Source of the DNA: Lachnospiraceae bacterium
GTDB lineage: Bacteria > Bacillota > Clostridia > Lachnospirales > Lachnospiraceae
Length of the DNA stretch: 64,000 nt
Assembly: GCA_023664345.1 (NCBI GenBank)
Contig: JAMPFQ010000011.1
Coordinates: 56,382-120,381 of the forward strand
Reading direction: 5' to 3'
The translations under genes were made by a program, and so were the position numbers. Of the stretch, positions 10,405 to 18,825 are shown piece after piece (the first letter of the stretch is position 1; each line of letters starts with the position of its first letter). The notes beneath the pieces are model-generated. The model was not told the DNA's origin. It saw only the letters and a list, made by a program, of their open reading frames with translations, and did not search any database.

Positions 10405-11331
10405 ATGAAGATTATAGACGCGCACATTCATCTCTGTCAGAGCCTGAACGGCTTTGGCGCGAAAGGGGAACTGCGCTGCATCGGCGGCGGATTTGTGGAA
10501 TATGCGGACGGGAGCCGCTTTCAGATGTTCCCGGAGGAACTGGGGGAAGACCGGGTGACGCCGGAAGCTGTCCTTGCTCTGATGGACAGGGAAGGCGTGG
10601 AGAAAGCCGTGATGCTCCAGGGGAACTTTATCGGCCCCCAGAATCTCTACACATGGGAGGCCATGCAGAAATACCCGGATCGTTTTACCGGAGCGGCGTG
10701 CTACGATCCCTTTTGCAGGAAATATGAGGATGTCCGCAGGCATCTGTTCGAAGATCTGGGATTTCCCATCGTAAAATTTGAGGTCAGCGACGGAAGCGGG
10801 CTGATGAGTTACCACAGGGAGTTTCCCCTGGATGGGGAAATGATGGAGGAACAGCTTTGCTACGCGGAATCCCTGGGGTTGACTGTAGTAGTCGATATCG
10901 GGCGCCATGGGGGATGCTGCTGGCAGACGCAGAGACTGGCAGCGGCTGTGAAGCGCCATCCCCGGATACAGTTCGTGGTCTGTCATCTGCTGGCTCCCCA
11001 GGGGCGCGGTTATGAGGATGACTGGCGGGAGGCGATAAAGGCGTTGAACCTGGAAAATGTAGTTTTTGACCTGGCCAGTCTGAGCGGCAATCAGAGGCCG
11101 GAGCCTTATCCCTATCCCACCGCCATATGGTTTATCAGGGAAGCCATGGGCATCCTGGGAGCGGACCGTATGATGTGGGGGAGCGACCTGCCCAGCAACC
11201 TGTGCAGGGACACATATCGACATCTTTTTGACTATATTTTGGAGAGTCCGGTGTTCACGGAGGGCGAGAAAGAGGCTATTTTGTGGAAAACTGCTGAGAA
11301 AATTTATTTTAAGGGTTCCTATTTATGCTAA
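10405..11331 (+). CDS. Amidohydrolase family protein (metal-dependent TIM-barrel hydrolase)
   Basis: A 308-aa protein of the amidohydrolase-2 type. The N-terminal DAHIHL motif supplies the first metal-binding histidines, VVCHLLAP lies where a further metal-site histidine is expected, and MMWGSDLPSN near the C-terminus carries the conserved Asp. The family hydrolyses or decarboxylates small cyclic or aromatic substrates; the reaction here is unknown. GGGAGGA lies 8-9 nt before ATG 10405. It reads in the same direction as the exopolysaccharide operon, and no terminator is visible before the 35-codon ORF at 11365, so read-through into that operon is possible. Confidence 0.85.
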   Translation: MKIIDAHIHLCQSLNGFGAKGELRCIGGGFVEYADGSRFQMFPEELGEDRVTPEAVLALMDREGVEKAVMLQGNFIGPQNLYTWEAMQKYPDRFTGAACYDPFCRKYEDVRRHLFEDLGFPIVKFEVSDGSGLMSYHREFPLDGEMMEEQLCYAESLGLTVVVDIGRHGGCCWQTQRLAAAVKRHPRIQFVVCHLLAPQGRGYEDDWREAIKALNLENVVFDLASLSGNQRPEPYPYPTAIWFIREAMGILGADRMMWGSDLPSNLCRDTYRHLFDYILESPVFTEGEKEAILWKTAEKIYFKGSYLC

Positions 11332-11364
11332 AGTGTGATATTATTTTTGAAAACGGGTGATATT

Positions 11365-11472
11365 ATGCGGAAATATGTTGACTTGACGAGTCATCAACCG
11401 AAAGGGACAAACTGGCAGAGTCGATCCAAGACTCTGCAGCAGGTATCCGCAAACAGCGGGCATGAGGCGTAA
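11365..11472 (+). CDS. Small ORF of 35 codons ahead of the PqqD-like gene
   Basis: ATG 11365 to TAA 11470-11472. GGGTGA lies upstream as a weak ribosome-binding site. The stop is 2 nt before the PqqD-like start at 11475, whose own GAGG site lies inside the end of this ORF, so the two are arranged for translational coupling. The peptide is hydrophilic, starts MRKYVDLTSHQPKGTN and ends SANSGHEA; it has no Cys and no hydrophobic core. An 8-bp perfect hairpin (GCAGAGTC 11415-11422 with GACTCTGC 11430-11437) lies within it, so the segment could instead be a structured RNA leader. It may be a peptide substrate for the PqqD-like protein, a leader peptide or an untranslated leader; the sequence alone does not decide. 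Confidence 0.45.
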   Translation: MRKYVDLTSHQPKGTNWQSRSKTLQQVSANSGHEA

Positions 11473-11474
11473 CT

Positions 11475-11744
11475 ATGGAAAAAAGGAACCGTTACCAGAT
11501 GCGCAAGGCAGCAGGCTTATTTTGGCTGCTTGATATGGAACAGGACGGTCCAGATTGGAAAGAACCTGCGGTCATGAATGAAAGCGGCGCGTATATCTGG
11601 GAAAGATATCAATGTCTGAAGTCGGAAGAAGCCGTGGCGGAAGAACTGTACAGGGAGCATGGGGTGCCTGTGCAGGAAGCCCTGGCGGATATCAGGCGCT
11701 TTTTGCGACAGCTTAAGGAACAGGGAATCGTTCCAGAGCAGTGA
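11475..11744 (+). CDS. PqqD-like peptide-chaperone (RRE-fold) protein, 89 aa
   Basis: The size and pattern (RNRYQMRKAAGLFWLLDME, then MNESGAYIWERYQ, then EEAVAEELYREHGVPVQEALADIRRFL) match the PqqD / RiPP-recognition-element fold, a small winged helix that binds precursor peptides for modifying enzymes. No radical SAM maturase is found nearby, which is unusual for a peptide-modification locus. The gene sits between a 35-codon ORF (2 nt upstream) and pelD (70 nt downstream), all in one direction. It might bind the small peptide, or it might be a PqqD-fold protein reused in exopolysaccharide control. The fold assignment is fairly secure; the role is unknown. Confidence 0.75.
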   Translation: MEKRNRYQMRKAAGLFWLLDMEQDGPDWKEPAVMNESGAYIWERYQCLKSEEAVAEELYREHGVPVQEALADIRRFLRQLKEQGIVPEQ

Positions 11745-11814
11745 TTTGCAGCATGGCTGGACAGACAGTGCGTGCGGTGCAGTTGTCTGCATAAAGGGGA
11801 ATGGAGCATAGGGA

Positions 11815-14388
11815 ATGGATTTTTTATTGGTGGGAAGCACAGGCAACCTGATGCAAAAGCTGATAGACAAATTGGATAAAGAAAGGCACAGGGTTTTTGT
11901 GCTGACGGAAGAGGGCAAGGAAGTCCCGGGTTATCGAAGAACTTTTGAAACATATCGTTTCAGCTACAATAATGCCTGCATCCGTGAAGTGTTCAACAGT
12001 GTGAAGCCGGATGTGACGATCTTTCTGGGGGCATATGACTGGAATTTCAACTGGGAAGGCAGGCAGAGTACGTCTGTTGATTATTCCTCGGCTATCCTGA
12101 ATATGCTGATGGCTTTTTCTGCCCAGCAAAAGGGAAAATTCATCTACCTGTCTTCAGAGGAAGTGTTCGAGGGTCTCAGCATCAATGAGAAAAATGTGGT
12201 CATAAACCGGACGGAACAGTATCCCAAGGCCCAGGCCATAGCCATGGGTGAGAAGATGTGCCTGGATTATGGTCGCATGGTGGATGGGACGGTCATGGTG
12301 TTGCGGCTGGATCATTTATATGGGATTCCTACCCGCCGGGAGGAGATTGACAATATCTGTGCCCGGATGTGCATGGAAGCCATAGACACGGGCGAAATCA
12401 CCATAGACGGCGACAAGGGAATCTATGTGGAAGAAGCGGAGGCGGCGGTGGAGACCATCGACCAGTCGCATTTCACGGTGGAAAAGGAGAAAGAGTTTTC
12501 TCCTGTGTATCTGGCTGACGCCGTGGAATATATTTATCAGGTGGCGGCGGCAAAAGAGTATAAACAATCCGTTTACCAGGTGTCCGGCAGCAGAGTAGTG
12601 ACCCAGGCGGAGCTCGCCGGCATGATAAAGCAGAACCTGCAGAAAGGGCCGAACGAGCAGAAAGCGTCTAAGAAGCAGAAAGAGCAGAAAGAATCGAAAA
12701 AGCAGAAAGAACAGAAAGAATCAAAGAAACAGAAAGAATCGAAAGAACAGAAGGAATCAAAGAAACAGAAAGAATCGAAAAAAAAGAAGCCGAAAGAGCA
12801 GAGCGAGCCGAAAGAACAGAAAGAATCGAAAGAGCAGAAAGCGCCAGGCGAACAGAAAGAACCGGAAAAAGATAAGGCGCCGGACGAACGGAAAGCACCG
12901 GGGATATCCGGGGAGATGAGGGAACCGGAAGAACTGGAAAAGACAAAAGGATCAGACGAGGACGGCGTTCAGATCGTGAATGCCCCGGAAAAAGGTGTGA
13001 ACAGTGTGGTCCTGTCCGGTCTCGCTTTCATGGAGGAATTTAATCTGAAGAGTTTTAACCCGCCCGGCAAGGTGATCCCCAAGCTGGTCGAGTATCTTCA
13101 GAAGAACGCGGCGCAGTTTTCCAGACGGTCGGATATGGAAGAAAGCCTGACAGAAAAGGTGAAGCGCGGGTTTAAAGAGATCGTAAGGCTTTTCATCCCT
13201 TTCCTGGAGAACATGATCATGTTTGTTCCCTTTTTCATGCTGAACAACAGGGCTGTGGGAAGCAAATATTTTACGCGCCTTGACTTTTATCTGCTGTATG
13301 TGCTGCTTTTTGCCATCGTCTATGGACAGCAGCAGGCTATCTTCTCCAGCCTGCTGGCCATCGCGGGCTACTGTTTCCGGCAGATGTACCAGAGAAGCGG
13401 TTTTGATGTCATGCTGGACTACAACACATACGTCTGGATGGCGCAGATCCTGATCCTCGGACTGGTAGTGGGATACATGAGGGACCAGTTGAAATCCATC
13501 CGGGAGGAACATGCGGGAGAGATACAGTTTTTGACGAAACAGCTGGCTGACCTGTCGGAGATCAACGGCAGCAACGTCAGGGTAAAGGATGTCCTGTCGG
13601 ATCATCTGCTGAACCAGAACGACAGCATGGGGAAGATCTATGAGATCACTTCCGAACTTGGCAGCTATCAGCCGGCGGAGGTCTTGTTCTATGCGGCGGA
13701 AGTGCTTTCCAAGATCATGCGGAGCAAAGACGTAGCAATCTATTCCGTGGCGAACCGCTCCTATGCGAGACTGTTTTCCGCCACATCGGACAGGGCGAGG
13801 ATCCTGGGGAATTCTGTGAATTATTCGGAGATGACGGAACTGTATGGGGCGATCCAGGAACATAAGGTTTATATCAATAAGAATATGACCGAGAAATATC
13901 CGCTGATGGCCAGCGCCATCTATGAGGGGGATGAGATGCAGATGATACTGATGGTCTGGGATATCCCCTGGGAGCGGATGACGCTGGGCCAGGCGGACAT
14001 GCTGGCAATCACGGGACATCTGATCCAGGACGCCGTGCTGAGGGCCAACCGCTATATGGCGGCATTGGAGCAGCAGCGGTATATCCAGGGGACTCATATA
14101 TTGGAACCGGAGGCTTTCGAAGAACTGCTGTCCGCGTTTATGCGTGCAAGGAGCCGGAACCTTACTACCTGTGCGCTGCTGAACCTTGATCCGGGAGAAT
14201 TGTCTCAGGAGGAGGTCAATGAGAAACTCGGCAAGCTGGTGAGGCAGACCGACTATCTTGGACAGGATTCCAAGGGGAAATTGCATGTATTGCTGGCCAA
14301 TACTGATGTGGAGGGAGCGCGGTTCGTGCAGAAGAGATTTGAAGATGTGGGCATGGGATGTCAGGTTGAGGAGGCGTTGGTGGTATGA
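11815..14388 (+). CDS. pelD: PelD-type c-di-GMP receptor fused to an N-terminal epimerase-like domain
   Basis: 857 aa. Residues 1-277 form an NAD-dependent epimerase-like Rossmann domain (LLVGSTGN nucleotide loop). Residues about 278-385 are a Lys/Gln/Glu-rich low-complexity run. Residues about 386-430 resume an epimerase-like C-terminus (VVLSGLAFMEEF). Four membrane helices follow (about 459-556), then a GAF domain (about 600-745) and a degenerate GGDEF domain (762-857). In the last, the active site is replaced by SKGKL (819-823) but the inhibitory-site motif RxxD is kept as RQTD (810-813), the arrangement by which PelD binds c-di-GMP. The expected Tyr/Lys of the epimerase active site are not visible (the aligned stretch reads PKAQAIAMGEK), so that domain may be non-catalytic. 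GGAG lies 8 nt before ATG 11815. The stop overlaps the pelE start by 4 nt. Confidence 0.85.
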   Translation: MDFLLVGSTGNLMQKLIDKLDKERHRVFVLTEEGKEVPGYRRTFETYRFSYNNACIREVFNSVKPDVTIFLGAYDWNFNWEGRQSTSVDYSSAILNMLMAFSAQQKGKFIYLSSEEVFEGLSINEKNVVINRTEQYPKAQAIAMGEKMCLDYGRMVDGTVMVLRLDHLYGIPTRREEIDNICARMCMEAIDTGEITIDGDKGIYVEEAEAAVETIDQSHFTVEKEKEFSPVYLADAVEYIYQVAAAKEYKQSVYQVSGSRVVTQAELAGMIKQNLQKGPNEQKASKKQKEQKESKKQKEQKESKKQKESKEQKESKKQKESKKKKPKEQSEPKEQKESKEQKAPGEQKEPEKDKAPDERKAPGISGEMREPEELEKTKGSDEDGVQIVNAPEKGVNSVVLSGLAFMEEFNLKSFNPPGKVIPKLVEYLQKNAAQFSRRSDMEESLTEKVKRGFKEIVRLFIPFLENMIMFVPFFMLNNRAVGSKYFTRLDFYLLYVLLFAIVYGQQQAIFSSLLAIAGYCFRQMYQRSGFDVMLDYNTYVWMAQILILGLVVGYMRDQLKSIREEHAGEIQFLTKQLADLSEINGSNVRVKDVLSDHLLNQNDSMGKIYEITSELGSYQPAEVLFYAAEVLSKIMRSKDVAIYSVANRSYARLFSATSDRARILGNSVNYSEMTELYGAIQEHKVYINKNMTEKYPLMASAIYEGDEMQMILMVWDIPWERMTLGQADMLAITGHLIQDAVLRANRYMAALEQQRYIQGTHILEPEAFEELLSAFMRARSRNLTTCALLNLDPGELSQEEVNEKLGKLVRQTDYLGQDSKGKLHVLLANTDVEGARFVQKRFEDVGMGCQVEEALVV
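12646..12969 (+). repeat. Low-complexity Lys/Gln/Glu repeat tract inside pelD
   Basis: The coding strand is made of variants of GAAAGAA and AAGCAGAAAGA, encoding KKQKEQKES-type repeats over about 100 residues. The clearest tandem part is 12655-12860. The tract interrupts the epimerase-like domain rather than sitting at a domain border. Such tracts change length by slippage, so strain-to-strain length variation is expected. Confidence 0.8.
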
Positions 14389-15512
14389 CAACTGCTGAAA
14401 AGGTTTTTTTGATCATCCTGCTGTTGAATACCGTTATCTCCATTGCGTATTTTGTTTGGGGATGCATGGTACAGGCAGTCCGGCCTGGAAAGCATGCCGC
14501 CCGGGGAAAGGCGAAGGGAAAGCCGGAAGCGGGCAGGACGAAAATCGGGGATACAAAAGCCGGGGGAAGTAAAACCGGTGAACCAACGACTGAAAACGCG
14601 AAAGAGGGAGAAGCCGGGAAAGGGAAAACAAACGAAGACACCGGATCGGAACAGGAAGAAGAGGAAAATGACTGGCCGGAGTGGAGGATGCTCAGCCGGA
14701 CAGGATACTTTTTCAAAGCCCTTGTGATGTTCTTATGTCCGGTGGTGGGCGTTCTGTTCTTCACGACCGTCCAGCTGATGTATGTATTGTTCTTCCGGAC
14801 CAAGGTCGATCTGACGGACGTTATCTTTGGCAAAGAGAAAGTGGTGGCAAACCGAAGAGCGGACGAGGAAAGTGAGAAGAACAGGGTACCCATAGAGGAA
14901 GCGCTGGCTGTGGCGGACAAGGAGAGCCTGCGTTCGCTGGTCATGGATGTGGTAAAGGGGGATGTCAAAAAATCCCTGGCCACGATTTCCCTTGCCCTGA
15001 ACAGTGAGGATACGGAGACTTCCCACTATGCGGCTTCCGTGCTGAGGGATGCTTTGAATGATTTCCGCCAGGAGGCGCAGGAGATATACAACGCGCTCCA
15101 CAGAGGTGATGACAGGGCGGCGGATTATGCCTGCATGCTGATAGAGTACATGAACCAGGTACTGAGCCAGGATGTTTTTCCCGAGATCGAGCAGCGCAGC
15201 TATGTGGACATGATGGAAGAGGCATGTACCTGGCTTTACAGGAGCGAGGAACACAGATACCGCCTGCAGTGCGAGTATATAGAATGGATTGCCGACCTGC
15301 TGCTGCGCCTGAAAGAATATGAGCGCATGGGCACATGGTGCAGCCGCTGTATGGAAATATATCCTGAGGAACTGACGAGTTATACGATCCAACTCAAGCT
15401 GTATTTCAGTATCCAGGACAGGGAGAAGTTCTTTGACACTATGAATCGGTTAAAGAAATCGGACGTCGTGATCGACAAGGATACATTGGATCTGATCAGA
15501 GTATTCGGATGA
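14385..15512 (+). CDS. pelE: PelE-like membrane protein with C-terminal TPR-like helices
   Basis: A 375-aa protein that overlaps pelD by 4 nt (ATGA), so the two are probably co-translated. Helix 1 is at residues 8-28, followed by a charged Gly/Lys-rich linker (about 35-95), a hydrophobic segment (about 108-135) and a long helical soluble region (about 165-375) with TPR-like helix pairs (RDALNDFRQEAQEIYNAL, ADYACMLIEYMNQVL). This is the architecture of PelE, a scaffold that works with PelD and PelG in polymer export. The assignment rests on topology and operon position more than on motifs. Confidence 0.75.
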   Translation: MTTAEKVFLIILLLNTVISIAYFVWGCMVQAVRPGKHAARGKAKGKPEAGRTKIGDTKAGGSKTGEPTTENAKEGEAGKGKTNEDTGSEQEEEENDWPEWRMLSRTGYFFKALVMFLCPVVGVLFFTTVQLMYVLFFRTKVDLTDVIFGKEKVVANRRADEESEKNRVPIEEALAVADKESLRSLVMDVVKGDVKKSLATISLALNSEDTETSHYAASVLRDALNDFRQEAQEIYNALHRGDDRAADYACMLIEYMNQVLSQDVFPEIEQRSYVDMMEEACTWLYRSEEHRYRLQCEYIEWIADLLLRLKEYERMGTWCSRCMEIYPEELTSYTIQLKLYFSIQDREKFFDTMNRLKKSDVVIDKDTLDLIRVFG

Positions 15513-15533
15513 CGGCGCGAAAGAGGATATGCT

Positions 15534-17354
15534 ATGGTATCACGCAGGAATTTTGTGACGATTACGATGCTGCTGCTGATCCTTACATTCATGTTCATGT
15601 TTACAGGGGTGATCAAGGAGGCATTGAATGAGTATGATGTCAACAGATTTGAAGACACGACGAAAACAGGGCTGACCGGGGAAAGCATGGTACGTGCGGA
15701 AGACCAAAAAAACGACGGCTTTGCGATTCCAAGGGAATACGTCCTGTTTGTGGGGTCGAAATATTCCCAGGACATCAGGGCAGTGGTGAGCAGCTGGTGC
15801 ACCTATACCAAGAGGGGGTATGAGGAATGTGAGTCCCTGGCGGATCATGCGATGCCGGAGGACGATCTCCCGGAAGTGGTGGTGGTGGACGGCCAGTATA
15901 TCGATGTGGACACGGAATTTCCGTTCATGCAGGAATTGACGGAGAAAGGGGTGCACCTGATCATGGCGCGGATGCCCCATCACCTGACCATGGCGGATCA
16001 TCCGGAGTTCTGCGATTTCCTGGGGATCAGGAGTGTAAGGAGAAGAGAGATACTGGTGGACGGCGTCCATTTGTTTGACGGCTTCCTGCTGGGAGGCGAG
16101 CGGATCTATGCGACGGAAATGGACGACGAATCCGGCCTCCAGGATCTGGAGATGGTGGTCCACTGGTATATGCTGGGCAGCGGCACCAAGACGTATGTCA
16201 TGGGGATGCTGGATGAGAATGAATATAAGAATGAAGAGATGCCGGCCATCGTCTGGAGGAAAAGCACGGGCAGCGCTTATATTTTCTGCGTGAATGCCAA
16301 TTATATGTCTAATATGTACGGCATGGGATTTTTGAGCGCCATGATGGCGGAAACGGACGTTTATGAGATCTATCCCATCGTCAATGCGCAGTGCATGACC
16401 GTGGCGGAGTTCTCCGCTTTCTCGGAAGATAACACGGAGGAACTGATGTCGATCTACAGCAGCAAGCAGCCCGCGTTATACGAGAGTGTGATATGGCCGT
16501 CCCTGATATCCGTTACCGAGAGGACGGGGGCGCATATGACGTTGATGGCAGCGCCGCAGCTGGATTACGATGATGGAAACGAACCGGACAATGCGCTGTT
16601 TCCACAGTACATGGCGCTTGTCAATGAGGAATACGGCGAGATAGGCGCTTCCATGGGAAGGGTTTCTGAGACCCCATTGGAAAACAAGATGTCAAGGGAC
16701 GTGCCCTTTTACATGGAGGGCGCGGATGGTTATACGATCCTTTCCATGTATGCGGAGGATCTGGACGAAGTGATGGAAGCACCCTGGGAGAAGTATTTTC
16801 CCAAGCTGCGGACTGTTGCCACCGCCCCGGACAGCGGCGCTCCGCCCATTGACTATCTGAGTCGGGATGTGACGCTGCAGCGGGCCACGGCCATTGGAAG
16901 AGAGCATCCCTACAGCGCGAACCTGGCGATTATGGGTTATGAGACAGCGTTGGGGTATTCCAACATTGTGCTGAACATGAAAGAGGTATCTTATCCGAAG
17001 AACGAGAAGGATTACTGGCAGAATCTGTCCCGGACGATCTCCCAGAATCTCTGCACTTACTGGAAAGATTATAAAGCTTTTACCCAGACGACGCTGGCGG
17101 AAAGCGATGCCAGGGTCAGGAGATTCCTTGCGCTGGATTATCGGACGGAAAGCAGCGGGGATCGAATCCTGCTGCACATAAATGAGTTTGAGGATTCCGT
17201 GTGGTTCCTTGTAAAACTCAATAATGGAAAACTGGGGGAGGTGCAGGGAGGCACTCTTCAGGAGATGGGCGGGGGGTATTATCTTCTGGAAGCAACAGAG
17301 ACGGAAGTGACGATCGATATGGGTTCCCCTGAAATGGAGTATTTCTATCGATGA
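15534..17354 (+). CDS. Membrane-anchored extracytoplasmic protein of the Pel operon (PelA position, DUF2194-like)
   Basis: 606 aa with one N-terminal helix (residues about 8-26) and a large predicted external region. It lies between pelE and pelF, where Gram-positive pel operons carry a PelA-type carbohydrate-processing protein. I see no clear carbohydrate-esterase-4 Asp-His-His triad, so deacetylase activity should not be assumed. The middle (residues about 20-270) looks like a flavodoxin- or ThuA-like alpha/beta domain (YVLFVGSKYSQDIRAVVSSW); the C-terminal third ends in a beta-rich module (LHINEFEDSVWFLVKLNNG). It may correspond to DUF2194. It starts 21 nt after pelE with an AGAGGA site. 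Likely part of the export and modification machinery; the reaction is unknown. Confidence 0.65.
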   Translation: MVSRRNFVTITMLLLILTFMFMFTGVIKEALNEYDVNRFEDTTKTGLTGESMVRAEDQKNDGFAIPREYVLFVGSKYSQDIRAVVSSWCTYTKRGYEECESLADHAMPEDDLPEVVVVDGQYIDVDTEFPFMQELTEKGVHLIMARMPHHLTMADHPEFCDFLGIRSVRRREILVDGVHLFDGFLLGGERIYATEMDDESGLQDLEMVVHWYMLGSGTKTYVMGMLDENEYKNEEMPAIVWRKSTGSAYIFCVNANYMSNMYGMGFLSAMMAETDVYEIYPIVNAQCMTVAEFSAFSEDNTEELMSIYSSKQPALYESVIWPSLISVTERTGAHMTLMAAPQLDYDDGNEPDNALFPQYMALVNEEYGEIGASMGRVSETPLENKMSRDVPFYMEGADGYTILSMYAEDLDEVMEAPWEKYFPKLRTVATAPDSGAPPIDYLSRDVTLQRATAIGREHPYSANLAIMGYETALGYSNIVLNMKEVSYPKNEKDYWQNLSRTISQNLCTYWKDYKAFTQTTLAESDARVRRFLALDYRTESSGDRILLHINEFEDSVWFLVKLNNGKLGEVQGGTLQEMGGGYYLLEATETEVTIDMGSPEMEYFYR

Positions 17355-17382
17355 AAAAACGTGATGTGGAAAAGGGCGTAAG

Positions 17383-18807
17383 ATGAAGATTTGTATTGTT
17401 GCAGAAGGCTGCTATCCTTATGTGGTGGGCGGCGTGTCCAGTTGGGTACACAGTATGATAAAGTCATTCCCGGATCAGGATTTTATCCTCCTGACCATTG
17501 TGGCGAACCGGTCTTACAGGGGGAAGTTTGTCTATGAACTGCCTGAAAATCTGCTGGAAGTCCATGAAGTGTACCTGGAAGACAGCGATTGGAAGAAAGA
17601 AGGAACGGCTGACAGGCATAAGCGTCTGGAGAAGCAGGAGTATGAGGCGCTTAAGAGCCTGCTGCTGAACCAGAATGTAAAATGGCGGGAACTGTTTAAA
17701 TTTTTTGCCAGCAAGAAGTTCTCCCTGAATGAACTGCTGATGGGGCCGGATTTCCTGAGAGCCGTGAAAGAATGTTATCAGATCCGCTATCCGGAAGTGG
17801 TGTTTTCCGATTTCCTGTGGACCATGCGCTCCATTTATCTGCCTTTGTTCCTGGTCATGGAGACGGATGTGCCAAAAGCCCATCTTTATCACTGCGTGGC
17901 TACGGGATATGCGGGAATCCTGGGCTGTATGGCCAGATATAAGCACAGAAGCCGTCTGATCATCTCGGAGCACGGCATTTATACCAGAGAGCGCGAGGAG
18001 GAACTGATCCGCGCAAAGTGGGTGGAGGGCATTTATAAAAACATCTGGATCGAGCAGTTTAAGAAGATGTCCCGGCTGGCGTACAGTGAGGCGGAACTGG
18101 TCACAAGCCTGTATGAACATGCCAGGGAACTGCAGGTAGAACTGGGATGCCCCAAGGAGATCACGATGGTGACACCCAATGGGATCGATGCGTCCCGTTT
18201 TGTGGTGACGGAGGATATGCAGCGCACACTGGATGAGGGGATGATCCATGTGGGCGCGGTGCTGCGGGTAACCCCAATCAAGGATGTGAAGACATTGATC
18301 AGGGCATTTTCGTTTGCGAAAGAGAAGGTTTCTGCCCTGAAACTCTGGATCATGGGTCCCACGGACGAGGATCCGAAATATGCGCAGGAGTGCGTGGATC
18401 TGGTACAGGCGCTGGAGGTCAAGGATATTGTCTTTACGGGTAGGATCAACGTGACGGAATATCTGTGGCAGATGGATATGACGATCCTGACCAGCATCAG
18501 CGAGGGGCAGCCCCTGACCATACTGGAGGGATACGCGGCCCATAAACCGGCCATAGCCACCGATGTGGGAAACTGCAGAGGATTGATCTATGGGGAGGGG
18601 GATTCTTTCGGCGCAGCGGGGATCCTGACCCATGTGATGAACGTGGAGGAGATCACGGCGGCGATCCTGGAACTGGCATACAGTAAGGAAAAGCGCGTGG
18701 AGATGGGAGAGAACGGCTACAAGCGCCTTATGGCAAAATATAAGATAGAGGATATGAGGAAGACATATCAGAAGATATACAGGGATATCGAGGACTGGCT
18801 TTATTAG
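17383..18807 (+). CDS. pelF: PelF-type glycosyltransferase, GT4 family
   Basis: A 474-aa cytoplasmic GT-B fold enzyme. The N-terminal motif MKICIVAEGCYPYVVGGVSS is characteristic of PelF. The C-terminal nucleotide-sugar domain carries the retaining EX7E signature in ISEGQPLTILEG (Glu374 and Glu382). PelF polymerises the Pel backbone from UDP-activated N-acetylhexosamine. It starts 28 nt after the preceding gene and is followed 18 nt later by pelG, its expected membrane partner. Length and motifs are normal for the family. Confidence 0.93.
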   Translation: MKICIVAEGCYPYVVGGVSSWVHSMIKSFPDQDFILLTIVANRSYRGKFVYELPENLLEVHEVYLEDSDWKKEGTADRHKRLEKQEYEALKSLLLNQNVKWRELFKFFASKKFSLNELLMGPDFLRAVKECYQIRYPEVVFSDFLWTMRSIYLPLFLVMETDVPKAHLYHCVATGYAGILGCMARYKHRSRLIISEHGIYTREREEELIRAKWVEGIYKNIWIEQFKKMSRLAYSEAELVTSLYEHARELQVELGCPKEITMVTPNGIDASRFVVTEDMQRTLDEGMIHVGAVLRVTPIKDVKTLIRAFSFAKEKVSALKLWIMGPTDEDPKYAQECVDLVQALEVKDIVFTGRINVTEYLWQMDMTILTSISEGQPLTILEGYAAHKPAIATDVGNCRGLIYGEGDSFGAAGILTHVMNVEEITAAILELAYSKEKRVEMGENGYKRLMAKYKIEDMRKTYQKIYRDIEDWLY

Positions 18808-18825
18808 CCGGGAACAGGAGGAACT

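Noticed and set aside
11332-11475. c-di-GMP-I or -II riboswitch before the Pel operon
   Set aside because: The conserved core sequences could not be found by eye; only hairpins of unknown type are reported.
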